Below are positions 32,073 to 40,501 of a stretch of 40,501 nucleotides of DNA, in pieces (positions within the stretch are counted from its first letter, which is position 1; the number at the start of each line of letters is the position of its first letter). The DNA is from an uncultured Coriobacteriaceae bacterium. GTDB taxonomy: Bacteria > Actinomycetota > Coriobacteriia > Coriobacteriales > Atopobiaceae. The translations under genes were made by a program, and so were the position numbers. The notes under the pieces are model-generated. The model searched no databases. It was not told where the DNA came from and saw only the letters and a list, made by a program, of their open reading frames with translations. Location: the NCBI GenBank assembly GCA_902798915.1, contig CADBYM010000032.1:1-40501 (forward strand), read 5' to 3'.

Positions 32073-35000
32073 ATGAGGGAGAGGGAACCGCGCAGGAGGG
32101 TGCGCAGGGCACTCAGCCTGGCGCTGTCGCTGGCGCTCGCAATGCAGCTGCTGGGCGTGCAGGCGCCGGCGGCGCTCGCCGAGGCGCTCGAGGGGGAGCC
32201 CGCGGTCGAAGAAGAGCAAGGTGGTGAAGAGCTGCTGGTCGAGGAGGTTTCTTCGGCCAATGCCGGAGCTGGCGGTCTGCTTGCGGTGCAAGACGAGGAT
32301 GGCCATGAGGCGACCTCCGAAGAGGAACCGACCGTCGACGAGGAGGTGGGCCCCGAGGGGGAGCAGGATATTGCGGAGTCGGACTCCGAGGACGCGCCGC
32401 TTGAGGTGCAGAAGGAGGTGGAGCAAAACTATGCCGTGCTCCACGGCGATACGCTCACCTTCTATTGGGGTGTGCTTCCGGAAGAGAGTGACGACCGGTT
32501 GTTCGTGGGTGGAGAGTACGGGGATTTCGATTCCCCGGGAGGTGCCGGCGGGCCCTTCCAGTACGTGGTAGACGATGCGGATCGGGTGGTGTTTGACGAG
32601 TCGCTGATTGCGGAGGACGGATCGTCGCACCTGAGACCGACCAGTACGGCAGATTGGTTTACGTGGTCCCAGGCAAGGACCTTCATAGGGCTCGACCGCA
32701 TCGACATGAGTCGGGTCACCGACATGTCGGGCATGTTCGAGAATGCTGAGCTTGCACGTGATTTGCCTGGCATCGAGAGCTGGGACGTGTCGAACGTGAC
32801 GAATATGTCGAACGTGTTTGTCTGCTCGCCGGTGAGCAATCTCGACCTCTCTGGATGGGATGTCTCAAACGTTAAGAACTACAATTTCATGTTTGATGAA
32901 TGCTACGTGACGTCCTTGGACCTCTCCGGATGGAACACGAAGCAGGCGACGAACCTGCGCATGTTCCGCAACAACGAGAGGCTGAAGCGAGTCACGTTGG
33001 GCAAGGACTTCTCCTTCAAGGGTGCGACGAATGATTCCGGTGCCTGGGCACAACTCAATGATGCGCCCACGCGCAACGACTATGACGGTACGTGGGTATA
33101 TGCGAGCAAGGCTGACGGTGTCGGAGACGAGGTGCCTGTTGGCACCGCGATGACGGCAAGGGAGCTTCGGGACAACTATGACGGAGCCACGATGGCAGGT
33201 ACGTGGGAGTGGAACATCCCCGGCTACACCGTGCGCTTCGATGCCAATGGCGGCACTGGCGCCATGGACGAACAGTCCTTCAAGCCCGGCATGGAACAGA
33301 AGTTGCAAGCGAATGGGTTCATCCATGAGGCTGCGAGGTTCGTGGGCTGGAACACTGAGGCTGACGGCACGGGCGATCCCTACGACGACGAGGAGACGGT
33401 GTGCGACGTCACCACACAGAACCACGGCATCGTAACGCTGTACGCACAGTGGGAAGGCATAACGCCTGTGGCCTACGTGGACGACAATGGGACCGGTCAG
33501 GTTTGCAGGAGCTACGTTCCCATAGACGAGAATTCCTGCACGGAGCCCCTTGCTGGGGGTTGGTACGTCGCTCGTGGAACCGTGAGCCTGTCGGAGCGCC
33601 TCGTGATCGAGGGGGAGGTCCACCTCATCTTGTGCGACGGCGCCAGGCTGGAGGCGAAGAAGGGCGTTGACTTGGCGTCTGGCAACAGGCTCACCGTGTA
33701 CGCCCAGAAGGGCGGGACCGGGACGCTGGAGGCGACCGCCCCCGTAGGGTGCGCGGGTATCGGTGGCAACCAGCAGCAGTCCGCAGGTGACCTGGCGGTG
33801 TGCGGTGGGACCGTGGTCGCACAGGCAGGCGAAGGTGCCGAGGCGGTTGGGCGCGGGGCGTCCGGCTCGGACTCGGGCGGTGTCACGCTGTACCGAACGG
33901 CGAAGGTCACCCACGGTTCCTCAGCACAGAGCGACGAACCCAGCGCGGCGGACGAACGTGCGAATGGCTGTCGCGACCCTTGGGTGCGCATCGATCCCTG
34001 CGATCACGCAGTCTCGGTCTACGCGCCCACTGCGGACAAGTCCCACCACACCAAGTCCTGTGTGCACTGCCTCGAGGGCAAGGATGCGGAAGGTGGCGAC
34101 ACAGAGTACGCGCACGAGTTCGCACAGAAGGATGACGGCTACGAATGCGTCTGTGGCCTTCATGCGTACAGAATCTCGTTCGACAAGAACGACTCGGCCG
34201 CGACGGGCAACATGGATTCGCCCGACCTTATCTATGCGGGCGAATCTTGCCCGATTCCTGCGGTTGGGTTCGTGTGCGAGGGTCACGACTTCGCAGGCTG
34301 GAACACCAAGGCGGATGGCTCGGGCGATACCTACGCCGATGAGGCCATCATCGAGGAACTCGCATCCAACATCACGCTTTACGCGCAATGGAAGGTGCAT
34401 GTGCACACGGTCACCTTCAACCCCAATGGCGGTACCATCGACGAAGGGCAAGCCTCTCAGAGTGTCGACTACGGGTCAAAGGCACGGCGTCCGGCGAACC
34501 CAATTCGGGATGGCCATACGTTCGTGAACTGGTACACGAACCAAGACCTAAGCACGAAGTATGACTTCTCGAAGCCGGTGACCGAGGACCTCACGCTCTA
34601 TGCAAAATGGAAAGGGCTTGGACCCGTGGACTACGTGGACGAGGACGGTTCCACCAAGTCACGTGACGCGTACGTCCTTGTCACCGAGGCTATGAGCGGA
34701 ACGACGATCGAGGCAGGCTGGTATGCCGTGCTGGGGGATGTGGAACTGGCTGAGCGCCCTCAAATCAGCGGAGAGGTCCACCTCATCCTGTGCGACGGTG
34801 CCACGCTCACGGCAAAGAATGGTGTGAACCTCGCCTCCGGCAACAAGTTATGGGTCTACGGTCAGGAGGGCAATTCCGGCTCGTTGGTTGCTACGGCGCT
34901 CGATGACTGCTGTGCGGGAATCGGTGGCAGCATGAGCGAGAGTGCGGGCGACATCGTGCTGTGTGGAGGCAACATAACCGCGACTGGTGCCTGGGCAGCA

Positions 35001-38000
35001 GCTGGCATAGGCGGCGGTGATGGAGGCAGCAGTGGGTCGGTTTCCATTCTGGGCGAGGCCAAAGTCGAGGCCAAGGGCGATAAGAATGGCGCCGGCATTG
35101 GTGGAGGACGGTTCGGCAGCAATGGGGAAATCCGCATCTCCGGCAATTGCGAGGTGGAGGCCCGTGCGGGTAACTGTGCGGCTGGCATAGGAACGGGCGA
35201 GGGACGCTCGAACGTCGTACTTGAAGGTGGGCCCATAGTCATAACGGGTGGTAAGGTGCGAGCCTTTGGCGGGACGTCTGCTGCGGGAATTGGAGGCGGC
35301 GAATATGCTTGCATGACCAGCGTGACCATCGAAGGCCACGCGGAAGTCGAGGCCATAGGTGGCAATAGCGGCCCGGGTATCGGATCGGGATACAAGGCGA
35401 AGAAGTGCGGTACCGTCACCATTACGGGTGGAACCGTAACGGCAAGGGGGTCGATCCTGCAAGGGTCGGGCGGCGCGGGAATCGGATTGGCGTACGACAG
35501 CCCAAGCGTGGCGAGCCCCATCATCAATATCTCTGGCGGTCGCGTGAATGCGCAAGGCGGTAGAGAGGGTGCCGGTATCGGTGGCGCTTGGCGAACAAGC
35601 GGAGCCATCGTAACCATCTCTGGCGACGCCTATGTCGAAGCCACGGGTGGCTTGAAGTGCCCCGGCATAGGTGGCGGCGCCTACTGTGACGGTGGGTCCC
35701 TTACCGTGAAAGGTGGCACTGTCATTGCGCAGGGAGGAAGGTATGCCGCTGGCATTGGTGGCGCTGCCAACGGTAGCGGCAGCACGGTAGAGGTATCTGG
35801 CGGTATGGTAACTGCCATAGGCGGCGAAGAGGGTGCCGGCATCGGAACCGGCCAAACGTACGTCACAAAAGTGGAGGGTGGTAAGGTTAGCATCAGTAGT
35901 GGCACGGTCGTTGCCTCGGGTGGCAAATATGGCGCCGGCATCGGTACTGGCCGTGCGCAAGGGGGCGATGGGGGCAACGGGAGCGAGGCCTGTGACCTCA
36001 CCATCTCTGGCGACGCCAAGGTTTCGGCAACCGGAGGATACAAGGCAGCTGGCATTGGCGGCGGTGCTGCCATGATTGGCGGTTCGTTAAAGGTTGATTC
36101 GTCCGCAGACGTTACCGCCCAGGCTGGCACGGGTGGTGCCCAGGCCATAGGACATGGCGCGGGTAACGAGACCGAGGGGACCATTGACCTTTTCGAACAG
36201 GCAGGCGTCCATTATCGAGAAGCAAAGGGCGAGGCAAGGCAGACCGCATCGTATGGCGAGCGCGTCGAGAAGTGTCGCCTGTTCTGGGCGCGCATCACGC
36301 TGAGCGCCCTTGAATATGTCCTCACGCTCGATGCCAACGACGGCTCCGAGGGGCCCGGTACGGCGGAGGGTGGCCGCGTGAGCCCGGGCGATGGGCCAAT
36401 CGACATCCCCGAGTGCCCCTTCGCGAATCCGGGCCACAAGGTGATCGGCTGGAACACGGAGCGCGACGGCTCTGGAACAACCCATCCGTTAACGGGACAG
36501 ATCGCGCTTGAAGAGGACCTGACGCTCTACGCGCAGTGGGAGGAGTGCACGTACAAGGTGCACTTCGACCCCAACGGCGGCGAGGGTACCATGTTGGATC
36601 AGGATTTCCCCTATGACGTTGCACAGAAGCTCACGAGGAATGCGTTTTCCTGTGTGGGGTACACGTTCGCTGGCTGGAAGTGCGGGGACGACGCCTACGA
36701 AGACGAGGCTGAGGTGAAGAACCTCTCTGCGACCAACGGAGCGACGGTAACGTTCGTCGCCCAGTGGGCCGCCAACTCCTACACCGTGGCCTTCGACAAG
36801 AACGCCGCAGACGCCACGGGTGCCATGGAGCCCCAGGCCTTCACCTACGGCGAGGCGCAGGCGCTCAAGGCCAACGCCTTCGAGTACGCGGGACGCCATC
36901 TCGCGGGCTGGAGCACCCGTGCGGACGGCACAGGCGACGCCTACGCCGACGGGCAGGAGGTGGAGAACCTCACGGCCGAGGCCGGGGGCACGGTCACGCT
37001 CTACGCGCAGTGGGAGCTGAACGAGTACGAGTACACGTTCGACCCCGACGGCGGCACCATGGACGAGGCCCAGCGCACGCAGAGGGTCGTGCACGGTGGC
37101 AAGGCGATCCGCCCGACGGGCGTGCGCCGGGCAGGCTACGTGCTGCGGGGATGGTTCGAGGACGGTGCTCAGGAGGCCTACGACTTCGACAGGCCGGCGA
37201 CGGGCGACCTCGCGCTCAGGGCCAGGTGGGACGCGCTCGACCCGGTCGACTACGTGGACGAGGGCGGCGAGCCGCAGACGCGCGCCGCCGACGGGTACGA
37301 GGCGCTCACGGCGGACGCGAGCGGCCAGTCCCTGCCCGCCGGCTGGTACGCCGTGCTCACGGACGTGACCCTGGACGAGCGCGTGGCCGTCGAGGGCGAG
37401 GTGCACCTCATCCTGTGCGACGGCGCCACGCTCACCGCGAGCCAGGGCGTCAACCTCACGCCCGGGAACGAGCTGTGGGTCTACGGCCAGCAGGGCCAGT
37501 CCGGCGCGCTCGTGGCGATCGGGCCGAAGTATGCGGCCGGCATCGGCGGCGGCCTGTACGAGGACGCCGGCGACGTCGTGCTCGCGGGCGGCAGGGTCAC
37601 CGCGCAGGGCGGTAAGTACGGCGCCGGCATAGGCAGCGGGCCGGCGTCGCTTGGAGGAGACCACGACCCCGGCCGGGAGACGGTTGGCGGGAACGTGACC
37701 GTGTACGCGGGAGACCACAAGGCCACGGGCGGGACGTACGGAGCAGGCGTCGGCACCGGCGACGCCTCGGGCTCGGATGCCGGAAGCATGAGCTGCCGAG
37801 CCGGCTCGTTCAAGATCTACGGCGGCAAGATGGAGGCTCGCGGTGGGAACGGCGCGGCCGGCATTGGCTCCGGGCACAGCGGCGGCAGCTCGGAAGACGT
37901 GATGTGCTCGAGCCACGGCGGCACCTTCGAGGCGTCAGGCGGCGTCGTGGAGGCATGGGGCGGCGTTAGCGGCGCGGGCATTGGAACCGGTAGCTGCTGG

Positions 38001-39278
38001 TACGCGAAGGGCCGAGCCGGCGTCGTCAACATCTCCGGCGACGCGGAGGTCTACGCGTGCGGCGGCGATGACGCGGCGGGGATCGGAACCGGGCGGGATG
38101 ACGGCATCGGCCCGGACGTCACCATAACGGGCGGCAAGGTAACGGCCCTGGGGGGCAAAAGCGCCGGTGCCGGAATAGGCTGCGGGCATATTAGTGATTG
38201 GAGCGACTTCTACGGCTCGGGCGGCACGATAACGATAACCGGCGGCGAGGTGACCGCCACGGCACGAGGGTACGGCTCGGCGGGCATAGGCGGCGGTTGG
38301 CGTGGAGATGGCGCCGAGGTCACCATCACCGGCGGCGAGGTGACGGCCACCGGCGGAGATGGGGGGCCCGGTGTCGGCAGCGGATCTCAAGGCGTTGGCA
38401 GCGAATCTCAAGCGGTCAATCCCGGCTCGCTCGAGGTATCCGGGGGCAAGCTCGTCGCGAGGGCGGGCGGCACCGGCGCGGCCGGCATCGGTGGCTGCGA
38501 GACATCCCGTAGTCTAAAGCCGCTTCCCATAACCGTGACGATCACCGGCGGCGAGGTGTGGGCGTACGGGGCACGCCAAGGCGCCGGCATCGGTGGTGGC
38601 AAATTCACGCCCGGCGGCACCATCACCATCTCCGGCGGCAAGGTGGTCGCGGACGGCAGGGCGTACCAAGACGGCGAGGAGCGCAGGGGAGGCGCCGGCA
38701 TCGGCAGCGGCTACTCCTGCGACTCCGGGGGCACCATCGTCATCGAGGGCGACGCCGAGGTCACTGCGATCGGCGGCTGGGAGTGCGCGGGCCTCGGCGC
38801 TTCCACTTACGGGGAGGGCGTCGACATCACGATCCGCGCCACCGAGGCGGGCGCGCCCAAGGTCACGGCCAGGGGAGGCGCGTGGGCCGCGGGCATAGGC
38901 GGGTCGTGGTACAAATCCAGCAACCCGAAGCAAAGCGGCTCGCTTACGGTGGAGGGCGACGTCGAGCTCACCGCCATAGGCGGCACGGGGTCTGCAGGCA
39001 TCGGCGGCGGGCGCTACGGCCCCGGAGCCGACGTGACCATAAGCGGCGGAGCGACCGTGACGGCGCAGGCCGGCAAGCCTGCCGATGGTTGCGTCCGAAG
39101 GTCATGCGAGGCGACCGGGAAGATGGCGTCGACGCCACGGCGAGCCTCGCAGCCGAGCGCGTGGACGACTGCCGGGCGTTCCTCTGGGCGCAGATCTCGC
39201 CGTGCGGGCACGAGGGGGCGACCTACGCGCCCACGGCAGACAAGCTCCACCACACGATCGACTGCACCCACTGCCTAG
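32073..39278 (+). CDS. Giant secreted repeat adhesin, reading frame broken near 39.08 kb
   Basis: The start at 32073 has GGGGG upstream and gives a signal peptide (LSLALSLALAMQLLGVQ, cut after ALA). An acidic region follows. The domain order is a DUF285/BspA-like region (about 206-310; VTDMSGMF, WDVSNVTNMSNVF), an InlB unit (383-460), module A with GEVHLILCDGA (463-560), a Cys/His module (636-700), two InlB units (700-846), and module A again (850-940). A first Gly-rich block of about 14 AGIGGG-type repeats (946-1360), four InlB units (1413-1720), a third module A (1725-1813) and a second Gly-rich block (1820-2335) complete it. The correct frame ends near 39.08 kb. The last about 65 residues to the stop are shifted and not homologous to anything before. 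The Gly-rich repeats suggest a right-handed beta-helix stalk. Adhesion is inferred from family. Confidence 0.85.
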   Translation: MREREPRRRVRRALSLALSLALAMQLLGVQAPAALAEALEGEPAVEEEQGGEELLVEEVSSANAGAGGLLAVQDEDGHEATSEEEPTVDEEVGPEGEQDIAESDSEDAPLEVQKEVEQNYAVLHGDTLTFYWGVLPEESDDRLFVGGEYGDFDSPGGAGGPFQYVVDDADRVVFDESLIAEDGSSHLRPTSTADWFTWSQARTFIGLDRIDMSRVTDMSGMFENAELARDLPGIESWDVSNVTNMSNVFVCSPVSNLDLSGWDVSNVKNYNFMFDECYVTSLDLSGWNTKQATNLRMFRNNERLKRVTLGKDFSFKGATNDSGAWAQLNDAPTRNDYDGTWVYASKADGVGDEVPVGTAMTARELRDNYDGATMAGTWEWNIPGYTVRFDANGGTGAMDEQSFKPGMEQKLQANGFIHEAARFVGWNTEADGTGDPYDDEETVCDVTTQNHGIVTLYAQWEGITPVAYVDDNGTGQVCRSYVPIDENSCTEPLAGGWYVARGTVSLSERLVIEGEVHLILCDGARLEAKKGVDLASGNRLTVYAQKGGTGTLEATAPVGCAGIGGNQQQSAGDLAVCGGTVVAQAGEGAEAVGRGASGSDSGGVTLYRTAKVTHGSSAQSDEPSAADERANGCRDPWVRIDPCDHAVSVYAPTADKSHHTKSCVHCLEGKDAEGGDTEYAHEFAQKDDGYECVCGLHAYRISFDKNDSAATGNMDSPDLIYAGESCPIPAVGFVCEGHDFAGWNTKADGSGDTYADEAIIEELASNITLYAQWKVHVHTVTFNPNGGTIDEGQASQSVDYGSKARRPANPIRDGHTFVNWYTNQDLSTKYDFSKPVTEDLTLYAKWKGLGPVDYVDEDGSTKSRDAYVLVTEAMSGTTIEAGWYAVLGDVELAERPQISGEVHLILCDGATLTAKNGVNLASGNKLWVYGQEGNSGSLVATALDDCCAGIGGSMSESAGDIVLCGGNITATGAWAAAGIGGGDGGSSGSVSILGEAKVEAKGDKNGAGIGGGRFGSNGEIRISGNCEVEARAGNCAAGIGTGEGRSNVVLEGGPIVITGGKVRAFGGTSAAGIGGGEYACMTSVTIEGHAEVEAIGGNSGPGIGSGYKAKKCGTVTITGGTVTARGSILQGSGGAGIGLAYDSPSVASPIINISGGRVNAQGGREGAGIGGAWRTSGAIVTISGDAYVEATGGLKCPGIGGGAYCDGGSLTVKGGTVIAQGGRYAAGIGGAANGSGSTVEVSGGMVTAIGGEEGAGIGTGQTYVTKVEGGKVSISSGTVVASGGKYGAGIGTGRAQGGDGGNGSEACDLTISGDAKVSATGGYKAAGIGGGAAMIGGSLKVDSSADVTAQAGTGGAQAIGHGAGNETEGTIDLFEQAGVHYREAKGEARQTASYGERVEKCRLFWARITLSALEYVLTLDANDGSEGPGTAEGGRVSPGDGPIDIPECPFANPGHKVIGWNTERDGSGTTHPLTGQIALEEDLTLYAQWEECTYKVHFDPNGGEGTMLDQDFPYDVAQKLTRNAFSCVGYTFAGWKCGDDAYEDEAEVKNLSATNGATVTFVAQWAANSYTVAFDKNAADATGAMEPQAFTYGEAQALKANAFEYAGRHLAGWSTRADGTGDAYADGQEVENLTAEAGGTVTLYAQWELNEYEYTFDPDGGTMDEAQRTQRVVHGGKAIRPTGVRRAGYVLRGWFEDGAQEAYDFDRPATGDLALRARWDALDPVDYVDEGGEPQTRAADGYEALTADASGQSLPAGWYAVLTDVTLDERVAVEGEVHLILCDGATLTASQGVNLTPGNELWVYGQQGQSGALVAIGPKYAAGIGGGLYEDAGDVVLAGGRVTAQGGKYGAGIGSGPASLGGDHDPGRETVGGNVTVYAGDHKATGGTYGAGVGTGDASGSDAGSMSCRAGSFKIYGGKMEARGGNGAAGIGSGHSGGSSEDVMCSSHGGTFEASGGVVEAWGGVSGAGIGTGSCWYAKGRAGVVNISGDAEVYACGGDDAAGIGTGRDDGIGPDVTITGGKVTALGGKSAGAGIGCGHISDWSDFYGSGGTITITGGEVTATARGYGSAGIGGGWRGDGAEVTITGGEVTATGGDGGPGVGSGSQGVGSESQAVNPGSLEVSGGKLVARAGGTGAAGIGGCETSRSLKPLPITVTITGGEVWAYGARQGAGIGGGKFTPGGTITISGGKVVADGRAYQDGEERRGGAGIGSGYSCDSGGTIVIEGDAEVTAIGGWECAGLGASTYGEGVDITIRATEAGAPKVTARGGAWAAGIGGSWYKSSNPKQSGSLTVEGDVELTAIGGTGSAGIGGGRYGPGADVTISGGATVTAQAGKPADGCVRRSCEATGKMASTPRRASQPSAWTTAGRSSGRRSRRAGTRGRPTRPRQTSSTTRSTAPTA
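34910..36150 (+). repeat. Gly-rich AGIGGG repeat block 1
   Basis: About fourteen units of roughly 25-35 residues have the core AAGIGGG or a variant (GAGIGTG, GPGIGSG), separated by short beta-strand-like segments such as VTISGDAYVEATGG. The DNA is about 58% GC in two hand-counted 60-base lines (35041, 35521). Confidence 0.8.
37530..39075 (+). repeat. Gly-rich AGIGGG repeat block 2
   Basis: About fifteen further units of the same type (AAGIGGGLY, GAGIGSG, GPGVGSG, AAGIGGSW), with VTITGGEVTATGG-like segments between. The DNA is distinctly more GC-rich than block 1. A 60-base line from 37741 counts 73% GC. Confidence 0.8.
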
Positions 39279-40073
39279 GGATGAGGGACGCCGGGGGCAA
39301 GCTCGTCGAGCACGACCACGAGTTCGTGGAGGGCGAGGGCGGCGCCGAGTGCGCGTGCGGCGTGCGGGCCTCGCGCGTCTCCTTCGACGGGAACGCAGCC
39401 GACGCCCTGGGCGCGATGGCCCCGTCCGGTCTCGTCAACCAGTACCTCCCGTACGACATCCCCGAGTGCGGCTTCGCCCGCACGGGCTACGCGTTCTCCG
39501 GCTGGAACGCCGCCGCCGACGGCTCGGGAGCGGGCTACGCCGACGGGGCGACGATCGCGCCGGTCGGGCCCGCCGACACGACGCTCTACGCGCAGTGGGG
39601 CGACAGGAGCTTCGCCGACGAGGAGGAGGTCGCCAACCTCACCGCGGCCGACGGCGCGACCGTGACGATGGTCGCCCAGTGGGCGCCGCACTCCTACACC
39701 GTTGCGTTCGACAGGGGCGCCGCGGACGCCGCGGGCACCATGTCCGACCAGGCCTTCGCCTACGGCACGGCCCAGAGGCTGACCAAGAATGCCTTCACAC
39801 GCACGGGCTACGACTTCGCCGGCTGGAGGTGCGGCGACAAGGCCTACGCCGACGAGGAGGAGGTCGCCAACCTCACCGCGTCCGACGGCGCGACCGTGAC
39901 GTTGGTCGCCCAGTGGGCGCCGCACTCCTACACGGTCCGCTTCGACCCCAACGGGGGCAGCGGCACCATGGCCGATCAGGCCTTCGCCTACGGCACGGCC
40001 CAGAAGCTGACGAAGAGCGCGTTCGAGCGCACGGGCTACGACTTCGCCGGCTGGAGGCTCGGCGACAAGACCT
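39096..40073 (+). pseudogene. Second segment of the giant adhesin, in another frame
   Basis: From about 39.1 kb the protein homology continues in the next frame (codons starting at positions such as 39155). It has VDDCRAFLWAQISPCGHE, the second Cys/His module (APTADKLHHTIDCTHCL and CACG), then InlB units with AYADEEEVANLT and LVAQWAP. No start codon with a ribosome site is visible, so it is the continuation of the same gene after a shift of one missing or two extra bases. The switch lies between about 39066 and 39105. A missing A in the cgaagg run at 39094-39099 would restore it. It could be a true mutation, phase variation or a sequence error. Confidence 0.7.
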
Positions 40074-40079
40074 ACCGCC

Positions 40080-40501
40080 AACCTCACGGCGACCGACGGC
40101 GCGAAGCTCACGATGGTCGCCCAGTGGGCCGCGCACTCCTACAAGGTCCGCTTCGACCCCAACGGCGGCAGCGGCACGATGTCCGACCAGGCCTTCGCCT
40201 ACGGCACGGCCCAGAGCCTCGCCGCGAACGCCTTCGCCCGCACGGGCCACTCCTTCGCCGGCTGGAGGTGCGGAGACGCGACCTACGGCGACGGGCAGGA
40301 GGTCAAGAACCTCACCGCCGAGGCCGGCGCGACCGTGACGATGGTCGCGCAGTGGGCTGTCAACTCGTACACCGTCTCCTTCGAGGCCAACGGCGGCTCC
40401 AAGGTCGCCTCGCAGAGGGTGACCTACGGCGGCAGGGCCACCAGGCCGACCGACCCCAAGCGCACGGGCCACTCCTTCCAGGGCTGGTTCTCCGACAAGG
40501 C
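40080..40501 (+). pseudogene. Third segment of the giant adhesin, runs off the window
   Basis: After GDKTY at about 40073 the InlB unit lacks 17 bases compared with the previous unit (gacgaggaggaggtc is absent), and the frame returns to that of the first segment. It continues NLTATDGAKLTMVAQW, another full InlB unit and the start of a further one (VTYGGRATRPTDPKRTGHSF) to the end of the window. The spacing arithmetic supports the deletion. The unit starts at 39923 and 40134 are 211 bases apart, 17 fewer than the 228 expected from its two-codon-shorter beginning. The 3' end and any anchor are outside. Confidence 0.7.

Noticed and set aside
34910..39075. Gly-rich repeats as a type V autotransporter passenger
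   Set aside because: The gene set is Gram-positive-like (lipoprotein and wall genes), and no outer-membrane barrel is present in the visible part. Only the stalk fold is similar.
39085..40338. 417-codon frame on the plus strand in the last kilobase
   Set aside because: It is Arg/Pro-rich shadow sequence. The InlB motifs are in the other two frames at this place.

Overview
The window is GC-rich, densely packed bacterial chromosome with strong Shine-Dalgarno sites and a gene set typical of a host-associated actinobacterium of the class Coriobacteriia (Olsenella/Atopobium/Collinsella-like). The pointers are a GGGtGRT protein paired with an IscU-like scaffold, DegV, a Suv3-like helicase, AAA/PD-(D/E)XK (DUF1703-type) proteins, an Rpn-type nuclease and very large InlB/BspA-type repeat surface proteins. 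The taxon is inferred from gene content, not from a marker gene. No tRNA, rRNA, CRISPR array, intact insertion sequence or phage was seen.

Layout. 1-2944: 3' part of a surface protein made almost only of InlB-type repeats. 3.0-7.2 kb: housekeeping genes, namely a SlyD-like FKBP prolyl isomerase (-), glutamate racemase MurI (+), DegV (-), and a two-gene (-) operon of an IscU-like scaffold followed by the GGGtGRT protein. 7.4-10.8 kb: a Suv3-like helicase translationally coupled to a small DUF3592 membrane protein (-), then a nitroreductase (+). 10.84-11.35 kb is gene-free and holds an AT-rich imperfect palindrome of about 193 bp. 11.35-14.0 kb: BASS-family transporter (-), DJ-1/PfpI protein (+), EamA transporter (+). 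14.0-18.5 kb: an S41-type protease lipoprotein followed by a secreted HExxH protein with a Pro/Glu tail. 18.5-23.6 kb: SWIM-SNF2 ATPase, a membrane zinc-ribbon protein, coaE and a lytic transglycosylase, the last three closely spaced. 23.7-31.7 kb: more variable content, with an Rpn-type nuclease, SEC-C protein, GNAT, small DMT transporter, AAA/PD-(D/E)XK protein, PARG-like protein and a cation-efflux/GNAT fusion. 31.8-40.5 kb: a decayed fragment of a second AAA/PD-(D/E)XK gene, then a giant repeat-rich secreted protein that runs off the window and is broken by two frameshifts.

How it fits together. The two ends carry giant repeat surface proteins. The centre carries cell-wall and export functions (MurI, transglycosylase, two extracytoplasmic peptidase-like proteins) mixed with core metabolism (CoaE, Fe-S-type scaffold). 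Convergent gene pairs are often separated by perfect hairpins. Many candidate promoters have an extended -10 of the form TGnTAnnnT. The most unusual items are the mosaic, frameshifted adhesin, the 193-bp palindrome, the cation-efflux/GNAT fusion and the repeated GTGTAC motif around the Rpn-type nuclease promoter. No complete new defence or mobile system could be demonstrated.
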